26,060 bases of DNA from JBIOHJ01 sp044448905 (GCA_044448905.1 JBIOHJ010000034.1:1-26060); one strand, 5' to 3'. Shown: positions 1 to 7,358, numbered from the stretch's first letter. Translations and numbers: made by a program. The notes: generated by a model from the letters alone, not told the origin.

Positions 1-3
1 CAC

Positions 4-1533
4 ATGCACCAGGTAATTCATATAATTGATTTTGGCGCTCAATATACCCAGCTTATTGCGCGGAGGGTAAGAGAATTACACGTGTATTGCGAAATTCATC
101 CGTACAATCATCTTCCCGAAATAACTCCTAATGTCAAAGGAATTATTCTATCAGGCGGACCCGCATCGGTGCGGGATAAAAAATTTCCTTCGGTTGACCT
201 TTCAGCGTTCAGGCAAAAAGTACCTGTGCTGGGAATCTGTTATGGCGCGCAGCTAATGGCACAGCAGCTTGGCGGAAAAGTGCAGCCGTCAAAGCTGCGT
301 GAATACGGACGCGCGAATCTTGACATTTATTATCGCAATGATGATTTATTTAAAAATATAAACGATCACAGCCAGGTTTGGATGTCGCATAGCGATACCA
401 TTACCGGTATTCCCGAAAAATTTATTGTCACAGCCGGAACGGACTCTATAAAGATTGCGGCTTTTCATGAACCAAAAGAAAAATTATTTGGCGTTCAGTT
501 TCATCCCGAGGTGATGCATACAACCGAAGGAAAAAAAATTCTTGAAAACTTTGTAACCGGAATTTGTAAATGCAAAGGCGATTGGACACCCGGCTCTTTT
601 ATTGAAGATACGGTGAGTGCTTTGCGCCATAACCTGAAAAACGAAAAAGTAATATTAGGATTATCAGGCGGAGTTGATTCGGGTGTTGCCGCAACGTTAT
701 TGCATCGGGCCATTGGCAAAAATCTGTATTGCATTTGTGTTGATACCGGCTTGTTGCGCAAAGGTGAGGCAAAGCAGGTTGAACAGTCTTACCGTAATAT
801 GGGCTTGCAGATAAAACATGTGGATGGATCCGTAAAATTTTACAAACAGCTGAAAGGTATTACTGAACCGGAGAAGAAAAGAAAAATTATAGGAAAAACT
901 TTTATTGAAGTGTTCGATGAAGAAGCGTCCCGCTTGAGCGGGATAAAATGGCTGGCGCAGGGAACAATTTATCCCGATGTCATAGAATCGGTTTCGGTGA
1001 AAGGCCCTTCAGCAACCATTAAATCGCATCATAACGTTGGCGGATTGCCGGCAAAAATGAAATTAAAAGTGGTGGAGCCATTGAAGTCATTATTTAAAGA
1101 TGAGGTACGATTAGTTGGAAAGGCTTTGGGGATGGATGATTCATTAATTAACCGCCATCCGTTTCCGGGCCCGGGATTAGGAATCAGGATTCTTGGTGAA
1201 ATAACTAAAGAGAAAGTCAGGATTATACAGGAGGTGGATGCTATATTTATTAATGGTTTGCTATCGGATGGGCTGTATGATAAAGTATGGCAGGCAGGCT
1301 CAATTTTTTTACCGGTGCAATCGGTTGGTGTGATGGGCGATGAGCGTACCTATGAAAATGTAGTCGCATTGCGTGCCGTAACTTCTACTGATGGCATGAC
1401 GGCAGACTGGGTTCATCTTCCGTATGAGTTTCTCGCAAAAATTTCAAACGAAATTATTAACCGCGTAAAAGGCGTTAACCGTGTGGTGTATGATATCAGT
1501 TCAAAACCGCCTGCAACAATAGAGTGGGAATGA
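4..1533 (+). CDS. guaA: GMP synthase (glutamine-hydrolysing)
   Basis: This cytoplasmic enzyme makes GMP from XMP, ATP and glutamine, the last step of guanine nucleotide synthesis. The 509 residues match the normal family length. The N-terminal class I glutamine amidotransferase domain has its nucleophile Cys79 in GICYG and the His167/Glu169 pair in HPEV. The ATP-pyrophosphatase domain begins near residue 215 with the PP-loop SGGVDSG at 221-227. The dimerisation domain ends in the family's typical KPPATIEWE. The ATG at 4 gives a full domain start (IIDFGAQYTQLIARR), so the gene is complete although its promoter lies outside the window. The lipoprotein gene follows after 25 bp on the same strand, probably as one transcript. 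Identification is secure. Confidence 0.98.
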   Translation: MHQVIHIIDFGAQYTQLIARRVRELHVYCEIHPYNHLPEITPNVKGIILSGGPASVRDKKFPSVDLSAFRQKVPVLGICYGAQLMAQQLGGKVQPSKLREYGRANLDIYYRNDDLFKNINDHSQVWMSHSDTITGIPEKFIVTAGTDSIKIAAFHEPKEKLFGVQFHPEVMHTTEGKKILENFVTGICKCKGDWTPGSFIEDTVSALRHNLKNEKVILGLSGGVDSGVAATLLHRAIGKNLYCICVDTGLLRKGEAKQVEQSYRNMGLQIKHVDGSVKFYKQLKGITEPEKKRKIIGKTFIEVFDEEASRLSGIKWLAQGTIYPDVIESVSVKGPSATIKSHHNVGGLPAKMKLKVVEPLKSLFKDEVRLVGKALGMDDSLINRHPFPGPGLGIRILGEITKEKVRIIQEVDAIFINGLLSDGLYDKVWQAGSIFLPVQSVGVMGDERTYENVVALRAVTSTDGMTADWVHLPYEFLAKISNEIINRVKGVNRVVYDISSKPPATIEWE

Positions 1534-1540
1534 GGGAAAT

Positions 1541-1561
1541 AAAAATTCGAAATTCGAAATG
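1541..1561 (+). repeat. AAATTCG heptanucleotide repeat at the guaA/lipoprotein junction
   Basis: AAATTCG occurs at 1543-1549 and 1550-1556, followed by a partial third unit (AAAT, 1557-1560) that supplies the A and T of the next gene's start codon at 1559. No purine-rich ribosome binding site is seen in the 25-bp gap apart from GAGGGAAAT at 1532-1540, about 18 bases from the ATG. Confidence 0.6.
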
Positions 1562-2803
1562 AAAAGCTTAATCATATTTTTTTCAATAGTTGCATTGCTT
1601 TTTGTTTCATGCAAAACCCGGCAGCCCGAAGTTGTTTATCAGAAACCACGACCTGCCGTTCAGCAACCCGCGCCTAAGCCTGCCACAGAAATTACCTCCA
1701 AAGAAACTTTAAAACAGCCCAAAGAATTTAAGATCGCATTGCTGTTGCCGTTATATCTCGAAGAGAATATTAAAATTGATACCAGTGCTGTAAATCCCGA
1801 AATTGACCAGCGCTCATTGCCCGCTCTTTCATTTTATGAAGGAGCCCTGCTTGCAGCCGACTCGCTTTCCAAATCAGGCGTCAATGTAAAGCTTAGTGTT
1901 TTTGATGTATCGGAAGATTCATCGGCAAAACATTTTATGCTGATGAATTACCGCGCTTTAAAAAACAACGATTTGATTTTTGCCGGTTTTCCTTCTGCGA
2001 ATATTTCTGAAGCAGCCAATACGGCAAAACTTTATGGATTGCAAATTGTTTTCACACAGTTTGGCATTTCACCGGTTTTAAAAAACAACCCCAATATTGT
2101 TCTTGCTTCGCCTTCCACAACAACTCAATGCAGGCTGGCTGCGGCATTTATTGTTGATAAATTTTTTGATTCCAATTTCGTTGTGCTTACCCGTCATAAT
2201 AAAAGAGAAAAAGAGCTTGCCGCAATATTTGAAACCGAAACCGACAGCCTGCTTGAGCATAAGTTTAAATTGCCACAGCGGTCGGTGCAGGTGAATTACC
2301 CTGAAACTACAGAGGAGCGATTATTAAGATTTTTACCGGCTGAGAAAAAAAATATTTTATTTTTTCCTTCGAGCGATGAATCGTATGTTTCGTCAGTCAT
2401 AACGGGGTTAGATACGATGGATGTTAAATTAACGCTGGTGGGTTTGCCCACGTGGGAAAACTTCGAATCGGTTTTGTTCAGTAAGCTTAAGAATATCGAA
2501 GTATATATTTTCAGCACCGCCTATATTGATTATGATGACGCAGAAATAAAGCTGTTTCGCAGGAATTATATCAGCCAGTATAAATCCGACCCGCTTCTTA
2601 ACGCATACCAGGGTAATGAACTCACATTTTATTTTGCAAATCTTTTTAAAGAATATGACAGCTCTTTTTATAATCATACGGCAGATGATGCTTCACACCC
2701 TGTTTTTAAATTTGTTCGTGAATCGAAAGAAGCCGGCTTTGAAAACGAATCTGTTTCGGTGCTGAAATACGAAGGCTACAGGCTTTTGAAAGTGAATAAG
2801 TGA
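1559..2803 (+). CDS. Lipoprotein with type 1 periplasmic-binding-protein fold
   Basis: A 414-residue predicted lipoprotein. It has a short Lys-containing N terminus, a hydrophobic stretch and a lipobox ending FVSC with Cys18 as the likely lipidated residue. A Pro/Gln-rich linker runs to about residue 55. The rest begins with FKIALLLPLYLEEN and ALSFYEGALLAAD, the usual start of LivK-type receptor folds in Bacteroidota, where relatives often carry an N-terminal LysM domain. No LysM is visible here. Such proteins are usually called amino-acid ABC substrate-binding proteins, but no permease or ATPase gene is nearby, so a cell-wall or envelope role is as likely as transport. It probably shares a transcript with guaA and ends before the terminator at 2870-2896. 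The fold is fairly sure; the ligand is unknown. Confidence 0.8.
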   Translation: MKSLIIFFSIVALLFVSCKTRQPEVVYQKPRPAVQQPAPKPATEITSKETLKQPKEFKIALLLPLYLEENIKIDTSAVNPEIDQRSLPALSFYEGALLAADSLSKSGVNVKLSVFDVSEDSSAKHFMLMNYRALKNNDLIFAGFPSANISEAANTAKLYGLQIVFTQFGISPVLKNNPNIVLASPSTTTQCRLAAAFIVDKFFDSNFVVLTRHNKREKELAAIFETETDSLLEHKFKLPQRSVQVNYPETTEERLLRFLPAEKKNILFFPSSDESYVSSVITGLDTMDVKLTLVGLPTWENFESVLFSKLKNIEVYIFSTAYIDYDDAEIKLFRRNYISQYKSDPLLNAYQGNELTFYFANLFKEYDSSFYNHTADDASHPVFKFVRESKEAGFENESVSVLKYEGYRLLKVNK

Positions 2804-2831
2804 TTAGCGAAAAATAAGGCTTAAATTTATA

Positions 2832-2861
2832 ACCTGACAGGAGCTGCGCGACCTGTCAGGT
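2832..2861. repeat. ACCTGACAGG palindromic hairpin
   Basis: The 10-base arm ACCTGACAGG (2832-2841) is followed after 10 bases by its exact reverse complement CCTGTCAGGT (2852-2861). It lies just before the terminator in the convergent gap between the lipoprotein gene and the Cys-rich gene. It has no U-run of its own. From memory, similar ACCTGACAGGT/ACCTGTCAGGT hairpins are dispersed repeats in Bacteroidota. Confidence 0.75.
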
Positions 2862-2869
2862 GAAACTAA

Positions 2870-2896
2870 AAAAACCCCGCGCGAGGCGGGGTTTTT
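2870..2896. terminator. Bidirectional intrinsic terminator
   Basis: The arm AAAAACCCCGC (2870-2880) pairs with GCGGGGTTTTT (2886-2896) around a 5-base loop. There is a T-run on the right for plus-strand transcripts and an A-run on the left that serves as the U-run for minus-strand transcripts. It sits between the convergent lipoprotein gene (ends 2803) and Cys-rich gene (ends 2908), so it can stop both. Confidence 0.92.
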
Positions 2897-2907
2897 GTTC
2901 CTGCTAA

Positions 2908-3123
2908 TTATTTGCAGGGTGGACATCCGGGCGGACAGCATTTAATATGACAATTAGTAGTATCACATGAGGACTTATCACATGATGCTTTGTCACCTTT
3001 TGACTGCTGACAGGAGGTTTTAGCAGGCTCCTGTTTTTTATCCGCTTTGTTTGAATCTGCTGCGAAGGCTATTAAACCTGCACTCAATAAGAGCCCTGCA
3101 GCTATTAAACTTAGCTTTTTCAT
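2908..3123 (-). CDS. Small exported cysteine-rich protein
   Basis: A 71-residue protein with a clear Sec signal peptide (MKKLSLIAAG, then a hydrophobic core to about residue 21, probably cut after AFA or AFAA). The mature part is short, rich in Lys and Asp, and holds eight cysteines at about 38, 48, 53, 58, 62, 63, 67 and 70, ending CCPPGCPPCK. The pattern suggests an exported or periplasmic metal-binding or disulfide-bonded peptide; no named family is recognised. It lies 51 bp downstream of a second Cys-rich exported protein on the same strand and just before the two-way terminator, so it is probably the last gene of that small operon. The gene is well supported by signal peptide, ATG start and context; the function is inferred only. 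Confidence 0.8.
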   Translation of the reverse strand: MKKLSLIAAGLLLSAGLIAFAADSNKADKKQEPAKTSCQQSKGDKASCDKSSCDTTNCHIKCCPPGCPPCK

Positions 3124-3174
3124 TTTATTAAAATTTAAATTGTTTGAATTAATATGAATTACATTTTAATGCAA

Positions 3175-3510
3175 TCATATTATTTCAGGCGGGTGAAAGC
3201 AGTCAGCGTTGAAGGAATGTGTGTAAAAGGAATTTTGCTGAAACGAAATTTCGGTGATGCCTGCTGTTACTACTATGCCGGATGCATAAACGGGAAGGTA
3301 ACAGCAACAGGAGGAACAACAATTTTTGTCAATGCCCGATGATTTGCTGCAATCATCTTTTGATTTTTTTGGTTTTGCGGAATCGCTGCATTGTTTTGCA
3401 CAACAGGATGTATTGCACTCACTGCCTGCTTTTACTATTTGTGCAAATGTGTCGTGGAGCTCGCAGTGAACAAGAAGAAGTGAAAGTAATAAGGCAAGGG
3501 GTTTTTTCAC
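3175..3510 (-). CDS. Exported cysteine-rich protein, HYC-CC-PP-like
   Basis: A 111-residue protein that begins with GTG and has a signal peptide (MKKPLALLLSLLLVHC) with cleavage likely after TFA. It contains twelve cysteines, including CC at 36-37 and 64-65 and a CCC at 68-70, and ends with HPPEII. A cysteine in the signal region, central CC pairs and a terminal PP recall the small Bacteroidota proteins named for HYC, CC and PP motifs, which often sit beside heavy-metal efflux genes. That match is from memory. No efflux pump is present in this window. The gene lies between a four-helix membrane protein (70 bp upstream) and another Cys-rich exported protein (51 bp downstream). A plus-strand frame over the same bases is rejected. 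The GTG start is chosen because it gives a complete signal peptide. Confidence 0.75.
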   Translation of the reverse strand: MKKPLALLLSLLLVHCELHDTFAQIVKAGSECNTSCCAKQCSDSAKPKKSKDDCSKSSGIDKNCCSSCCCYLPVYASGIVVTAGITEISFQQNSFYTHSFNADCFHPPEII

Positions 3511-3580
3511 AGTTCAAATATAAGGGAATGGCTTGTTAAAGTCAATGAAGAAGAAAGGTTTTGTGAGGAATTTAACATTT

Positions 3581-3952
3581 TTATGCGGCTGGTTTTTTCA
3601 GGGAGAGAATAAATGCTGTTGCGAAAACTATAATTCCAATATAAACCTGTGGCTTATGCATTGCAAAAAGAGCAAGCGCAAAGAGAACGGTCATTAAACT
3701 GTTGGTGAGAATACAAATAATAAAAACAATTTTTTCAGAAGATTTTGTACGGATAAGATTTATGAAACCTGCAAAAATGATTGCAATTCCGGCACCGATA
3801 AACCAAAGCGCATATTCATCAAAAGTTTCAAGACAGGAAGTAAAATAAAGGTGGATGGTTCCGAAAAGAATGATGATGTAAGAAATGATGAGTTGAAATT
3901 TTGAGAGCATGTGCGAATTTAAACTAAATGTTTTTTTGTTCGTTTCTGACAT
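3581..3952 (-). CDS. Four-helix integral membrane protein, unknown function
   Basis: A 123-residue protein, counting from the ATG at 3950-3952; a GTG two codons upstream is less likely. After a polar N terminus (MSETNKKTFSLNS) there are four hydrophobic segments, at about 18-37 (LIISYIIILFGTIHLYF), 46-64, 74-95 and 100-117, and the C terminus is short and basic (LKKPAA). No enzyme motif or known family is recognised. The first segment contains a His and a Cys (IHLYFTSC) that could bind a metal, but this is weak. It is the first gene of the apparent minus-strand trio with the two Cys-rich exported proteins. That neighbourhood is the only hint of function. Confidence 0.7.
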   Translation of the reverse strand: MSETNKKTFSLNSHMLSKFQLIISYIIILFGTIHLYFTSCLETFDEYALWFIGAGIAIIFAGFINLIRTKSSEKIVFIICILTNSLMTVLFALALFAMHKPQVYIGIIVFATAFILSLKKPAA

Positions 3953-3980
3953 ACACACTGTTTAAAGCCTGCTTTAGACA

Positions 3981-4002
3981 GGGCTATAAATAATGGTGAG
4001 CC
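3981..4002 (+). repeat. 22-bp direct repeat, left copy
   Basis: The 22 bases beginning GGGCTATAAATAATGGTG recur at 7269-7290 with one mismatch (position 19, A here and T there). The two copies bracket a 3.3-kb block with the T9SS, VOC and YcxB-like genes. A 21-of-22 match is unlikely by chance in 26 kb. Confidence 0.75.
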
Positions 4003-4041
4003 GATAAAGAAAAGTTGAGTTTAAAACCTAAAGTGAAAAAC

Positions 4042-4087
4042 CATCCTCGTCTCTAACAATCAGGCAACCCCGTTAGAGGAGGACGAG
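4042..4087. repeat. CTCGTC/CTCTAAC hairpin repeat, copy A
   Basis: An imperfect hairpin with inner stem CTCTAAC (4051-4057)/GTTAGAG (4072-4078) and outer stem CTCGT (4046-4050)/ACGAG (4083-4087), separated by a small bulge. A second copy in the same orientation is at 5962-6006. It lies 12 bases past the stop of the minus-strand T9SS gene. In the minus direction it is followed by GGATGGTTTTT, so it could also act as a weak terminator. Confidence 0.75.
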
Positions 4088-4099
4088 TTGGAGTTCATT

Positions 4100-5815
4100 T
4101 TATTCCCTGATTATTTTTTTTACTCCTATACTACCATCCTGGTTAATAATTTTCAAAAAATAAATTCCGGCCGGTTGTGAGGAAATATCTATTTCAGTTT
4201 TTGCTTTGAAGGTTGTAGCTGAATAAACTTTTCCTCCCAGTATAGTGCTGATTTCAATATGAGACCGGTTTGCTATTCCTGTAATAACAAATGCCCCGTT
4301 GGCAGGATTTGGGAAAATGGAAAATATATCGTTGCCGGAAATTTCGCTGACACCTGTATTAATTCCGGGAATGATACGGCTGTAATAAACATCCTCTTCT
4401 CCGTTTAAGGTATTAGCCCATGCCACATGAACACCGGAATTGTCGGATATCATATCGAAATAATCACCTATTTTATTTTGGTTAGGATAGCCAATGTGAG
4501 GATCGAAAGAGGGGGATAACTTTTCATTCGCAGACCATGTAGTTCCCTGATCAGTGGAATAGGAATAATATAGCGCTGATTCATCAGAACCGGGATTGTC
4601 ACGGGTATCAAACCAGGCTGCATCAATCCTGCCATCGGGAGCTACTGACATGGTGCCAAACCATTGGATATTGGTTGTGGAAATATCATCGTTAATGCGG
4701 ATAGGTGAATTCCAGGTAAGCCCGCCATCGGTGCTCCTGGCAAACATAACGTCAGCGGGATCGGGGTTGGATATCCGTCCTAATGAGGCAAGCAGGTAAA
4801 TATTATCACTGCCAGGCCCGCTTGATTTATCTATATCTATGCTCACCATACCAAGGAATCCGGCAGGATTAATAGAAGGAGCAAAAATAAGGTCGCCATC
4901 CATAAAAACCTGCACAGAATTCCAACTGATAATTGAGCCGGGGATTTGAGCATTTAACGATTTTGTAACAACAAGACCACCGGACTGGCTTCCGCCACCA
5001 ATAACCAGCTCACCAGAATTGCCCACAGCCATTGATACCCAATAAGGATCTCCATTAACCATAATACATGGCTCAAAGCTGCTGCCACCGGTTGATGAAC
5101 GGGTGAAGAAACCCGGGAGACATGAACTATAAAAAGATGTCCATGCTGAATAGATATTTCCGCTTCCCACACCTGCGGTGCGATCAATTGCCATCCATTG
5201 CTTATCACCACCTGCTGCATCAGTTCCGTTATTCCATGTGGCACCGCCATCAGCACTTTCAAATACCTTGCACAGATAAGCACCGGAGAGGCTGTCTATT
5301 GTTAAACTATTGTAGTAAAAATTACCGGCAGTATCGTAATCCAGAACAGGATCGGTGCGGAAAATGCCCTGCTCAATTACACCCGCGAACGTCCAGGTTT
5401 GCCCTGCATCAGTTGTATAACCCCATCCGGCTTGCCGGAAATTACTGGACACATTGTCGAATTGCCTCCAGCCAATGACAATTTCGTTTGGATTCAAAGG
5501 AGTCACAGTAATGCCCGGTTCGTTGGCGGCATCGCCCAGGATGTTTTGTCCACCTGCGTCCACATTTACCTGGTTTGTAAAGATGGTACTGCCGGTGGTA
5601 CTATTTAATGCACCCTCATTCTTATACTTATATTTGAATGCAGGAGAAGTTTTTTTGTTATTATAAGCATTGGGCAGAAACGCATCATCTAACGTTTCAT
5701 TTTCCATCGGTATTTTTTTATCATCCTGTAAGCGGGTATCCTGGGCAAAAGAGATGCAGGTACTTAAAAGTGTGGTGGCTGCAAAGAGCAGCCTTACTTG
5801 TATTTTGCTTTGCAT
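4100..5815 (-). CDS. T9SS-secreted Asp-box beta-propeller protein
   Basis: A 571-residue secreted protein. The start is set at the ATG at 5813-5815 because it opens a proper signal peptide (MQSKIQVRLLFAATTLL, cut near SFA/Q); the longer frame upstream runs through a hairpin repeat and is noncoding. Four Asp-box motifs of the S/T-x-D-x-G-x-T-W type occur at about 135-141, 188-194, 362-368 and 421-427, as in sialidase-like propellers. No sialidase Arg triad was identified, so enzymatic activity is not claimed. Residues 498-571 form a type A T9SS sorting domain: FPNPANG at the start, GIYFLKI, and a basic end VKKIIRE. It probably crosses the outer membrane by T9SS and is released or anchored at the surface. 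Copies of one hairpin repeat lie just outside both ends of the gene. Confidence 0.9.
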   Translation of the reverse strand: MQSKIQVRLLFAATTLLSTCISFAQDTRLQDDKKIPMENETLDDAFLPNAYNNKKTSPAFKYKYKNEGALNSTTGSTIFTNQVNVDAGGQNILGDAANEPGITVTPLNPNEIVIGWRQFDNVSSNFRQAGWGYTTDAGQTWTFAGVIEQGIFRTDPVLDYDTAGNFYYNSLTIDSLSGAYLCKVFESADGGATWNNGTDAAGGDKQWMAIDRTAGVGSGNIYSAWTSFYSSCLPGFFTRSSTGGSSFEPCIMVNGDPYWVSMAVGNSGELVIGGGSQSGGLVVTKSLNAQIPGSIISWNSVQVFMDGDLIFAPSINPAGFLGMVSIDIDKSSGPGSDNIYLLASLGRISNPDPADVMFARSTDGGLTWNSPIRINDDISTTNIQWFGTMSVAPDGRIDAAWFDTRDNPGSDESALYYSYSTDQGTTWSANEKLSPSFDPHIGYPNQNKIGDYFDMISDNSGVHVAWANTLNGEEDVYYSRIIPGINTGVSEISGNDIFSIFPNPANGAFVITGIANRSHIEISTILGGKVYSATTFKAKTEIDISSQPAGIYFLKIINQDGSIGVKKIIRE

Positions 5816-5961
5816 AGTATAAAATGATTTTATTACCGCATAACAAAAGTCGGCAATTATCCTTATGCTATAAGAACTTTTTTGCGAATAAATTAACTGA
5901 ACTCCAATAACGAAAAAGGGATTAAAGAAGTAAAAAAAATTGAATTTGAATATTAATATCA

Positions 5962-6006
5962 CATCCTCGTCTCTAACGTACAGGCAGCCCGACAGACAAG
6001 GACGAG
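5962..6006. repeat. CTCGTC/CTCTAAC hairpin repeat, copy B
   Basis: This copy shares the first 16 bases (CATCCTCGTCTCTAAC) and the core CAGGCA-CCC with copy A at 4042-4087, plus the closing GGACGAG. The inner stem has decayed here, but CTCGTC/GACGAG remains. It lies 20 bases past the VOC gene's stop on the minus strand and upstream of the T9SS gene. Unlike copy A it has no U-run. Confidence 0.7.
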
Positions 6007-6026
6007 AGGGGAGGGACACAACTTGT

Positions 6027-6524
6027 CTATTTTTTCATTTGTTGAACTATCTCTTCGCCTTCTTTGGTAATACCCATTATTTCGGTCATAACGCCAATCT
6101 CTTTACAGGTGTCAAAAAAAACAATTTTAGCAATTGGATGGTTTACAGTAGTTACTACAGGATAACCTTTATTAACCAATTCGGAAATCACTTTATCAAG
6201 TTCCGCAACAGGTATGCTGTATGCAATATGTTGCACACCACCTGCAGGATTCTTGTCAAGGTAATCTTGAAATATGCTGTGTCCTGAAACAGGCTGGATA
6301 AGTTCAATAAATTTTCCGTCTGTGTAAGCGATTGAAACAAGGCTTTCAGCATCAGATGGCTTTCCATAATGAGTCCCTTCAAATTCTGCTAAACGAATTA
6401 TGTCAGGGTTACTAAAATTATTAATGCCCATTGCTTCTCTAAAAAAACTTTCGGCAGCCTTAATATCTTTTACTACCCATGCAATTTGTGTCAATTGAAA
6501 GTCAAAAGAAGTAATAGTGTTCAT
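6027..6524 (-). CDS. VOC (glyoxalase/epimerase-fold) family protein
   Basis: A 165-residue cytoplasmic protein with two beta-alpha-beta-beta-beta modules of the vicinal oxygen chelate fold, starting QIAWVVKDIKAAESFF and GVQHIAYSIPVAELDKV. Candidate metal ligands are Gln13, Glu74, His99 and Glu148, the Q-E-H-E arrangement known from glyoxalase I. A metal-dependent isomerase, lyase or epimerase is therefore plausible, but the substrate cannot be told. It resembles both lactoylglutathione lyase and methylmalonyl-CoA epimerase relatives. The ATG at 6522-6524 starts directly before the fold. It has no obvious functional partner and sits within a block of unrelated single genes bounded by short repeats. 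Fold confidence is high; exact function is low. Confidence 0.85.
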   Translation of the reverse strand: MNTITSFDFQLTQIAWVVKDIKAAESFFREAMGINNFSNPDIIRLAEFEGTHYGKPSDAESLVSIAYTDGKFIELIQPVSGHSIFQDYLDKNPAGGVQHIAYSIPVAELDKVISELVNKGYPVVTTVNHPIAKIVFFDTCKEIGVMTEIMGITKEGEEIVQQMKK

Positions 6525-6600
6525 TGTGCATCAATTTAAATTATTGAATTTGGCTTATTGTCCGTTCATTTCTTGCAGTCAGTTTCAATCTTAATAAAAA

Positions 6601-6640
6601 ATCCCGAAGGGGTTCGTAACCCCTTTGGGAGTAATCTTCA
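6601..6640. repeat. CCCGAAGGGG hairpin direct repeat, copy 1
   Basis: The arms TCCCGAAGGGG and CCCCTTTGGGA form an 11-bp stem with one G-U pair and a 7-base loop, followed by GTAATCTTCA. A near-identical copy is at 7187-7227. This copy touches the stop codon of the YcxB-like gene (6641). It has no U-run, so it is not a standard terminator. Confidence 0.8.
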
Positions 6641-7150
6641 TTAGCTCCCGCTCAAAACTTCGCCTGACGGGGTGTTTATTTTTCGGTTAACTAATTTTCT
6701 AAATTCTTCTGTTTCGTTGGTGTCCTTAAAAACTCGTTTAGGGATTAACATTGCCATATTCGTGTCCATGTAAAGATAAAAAGCCTTAGGGCTCTCCTTT
6801 AAATTCTTAATGGTATTCCAATTGCTACTTCCTTGTGAATCTCGTGTCTTATAAATTATTTTATCATCGGTGAAATCAATTTCTTTCTCACCCAATATTG
6901 TTCCATTATTGTCCGGGATGTTTTTTGTTTTATTCAGACTTCTGTTTATCATGAAAACATAAACGACAATACACACAATTGTCGAAATAATTGTTGCAAT
7001 CAAGTCAAACTGTTCTCTGTTTAGAAATAATTGTACAATAATCACCGTCAGCATACCAATAATTATTGTCCTTTTCATTTTTGTTTGTCTAAAATGAAAT
7101 TTGTTGAAGTCAGAATAGTCCTGTCGTGTTATGTCTATTTGTAGTCTCAT
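6641..7150 (-). CDS. YcxB-like two-helix membrane protein
   Basis: A 169-residue protein. A short N-terminal segment (IDITRQDYSDFNKFHFRQTK) precedes two transmembrane helices at about 27-44 and 49-68. A soluble C-terminal domain follows, with IDFTDDKIIYKTRDSQG, NWNTIKNLKESPKAFYLY and AMLIPKRVF, the signature order of the YcxB-like C-terminal domain. The role of this family is poorly known, and it is often found singly in variable regions. The ATG is at 7148-7150. The last residues (TPSGEVLSGS) run up to the hairpin repeat that abuts the stop codon, so the C terminus may have been set by the repeat. A second repeat copy lies 36 bases upstream of the start codon. The pair suggests the gene was acquired or duplicated as a unit. 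Confidence 0.8.
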   Translation of the reverse strand: MRLQIDITRQDYSDFNKFHFRQTKMKRTIIIGMLTVIIVQLFLNREQFDLIATIISTIVCIVVYVFMINRSLNKTKNIPDNNGTILGEKEIDFTDDKIIYKTRDSQGSSNWNTIKNLKESPKAFYLYMDTNMAMLIPKRVFKDTNETEEFRKLVNRKINTPSGEVLSGS

Positions 7151-7186
7151 ATTTTGTTGTCTTTAGTTAATGCCCCTTTGCTCCTA

Positions 7187-7227
7187 ATCCCCGAAGGGAT
7201 TCCTAACCCCTTCGGGGGTAATCTTCA
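7187..7227. repeat. CCCGAAGGGG hairpin direct repeat, copy 2
   Basis: This copy aligns with 6601-6640 over 41 columns with four mismatches and one gap, including the shared tail TAATCTTCA. Its stem CCCCGAAGGG/CCCTTCGGGG is perfect. Differences between the copies largely keep the stem paired, which suggests selection on structure or a hairpin-dependent spreading element. Confidence 0.8.
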
Positions 7228-7268
7228 CATATGAGCGAGATTGTGCAAAGAGAAGAAAAAAAACAAAA

Positions 7269-7290
7269 GGGCTATAAATAATGGTGTGCC
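7269..7290 (+). repeat. 22-bp direct repeat, right copy
   Basis: GGGCTATAAATAATGGTGTGCC matches 3981-4002 at 21 of 22 positions. It lies directly left of the terminator palindrome that serves the truncated minus-strand gene remnant. Confidence 0.75.
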
Positions 7291-7297
7291 TGAAAAA

Positions 7298-7327
7298 AAA
7301 GCGCCCCGTCAGCTGACGGGGCGCTTT
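7298..7327 (-). terminator. Perfect palindromic intrinsic terminator
   Basis: A 30-base perfect palindrome (AAAGCGCCCCGTCAG and its complement). For minus-strand transcripts the stem runs directly into eight U residues (complement of the A-run at 7293-7300). It lies 31 bases past a minus-strand stop codon at 7359-7361. The upstream gene has only a remnant left, so this terminator appears to be orphaned. Confidence 0.9.
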
Positions 7328-7358
7328 GATTAAGCAATAAATATTTTGCAATAATTAA

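Noticed and set aside
3154..3342. Plus-strand frame opposite the Cys-rich gene
   Set aside because: The minus strand has a signal peptide and a patterned Cys-rich sequence; the plus frame has neither.
4954..5666. Several open frames on both strands inside the T9SS propeller gene
   Set aside because: They overlap a gene with a signal peptide, Asp boxes and a sorting domain, and show no motifs of their own.
5816..6019. Upstream extension of the T9SS propeller frame to 6019
   Set aside because: It runs through a hairpin repeat and lacks protein-like sequence; the internal ATG at 5815 opens a clean signal peptide.
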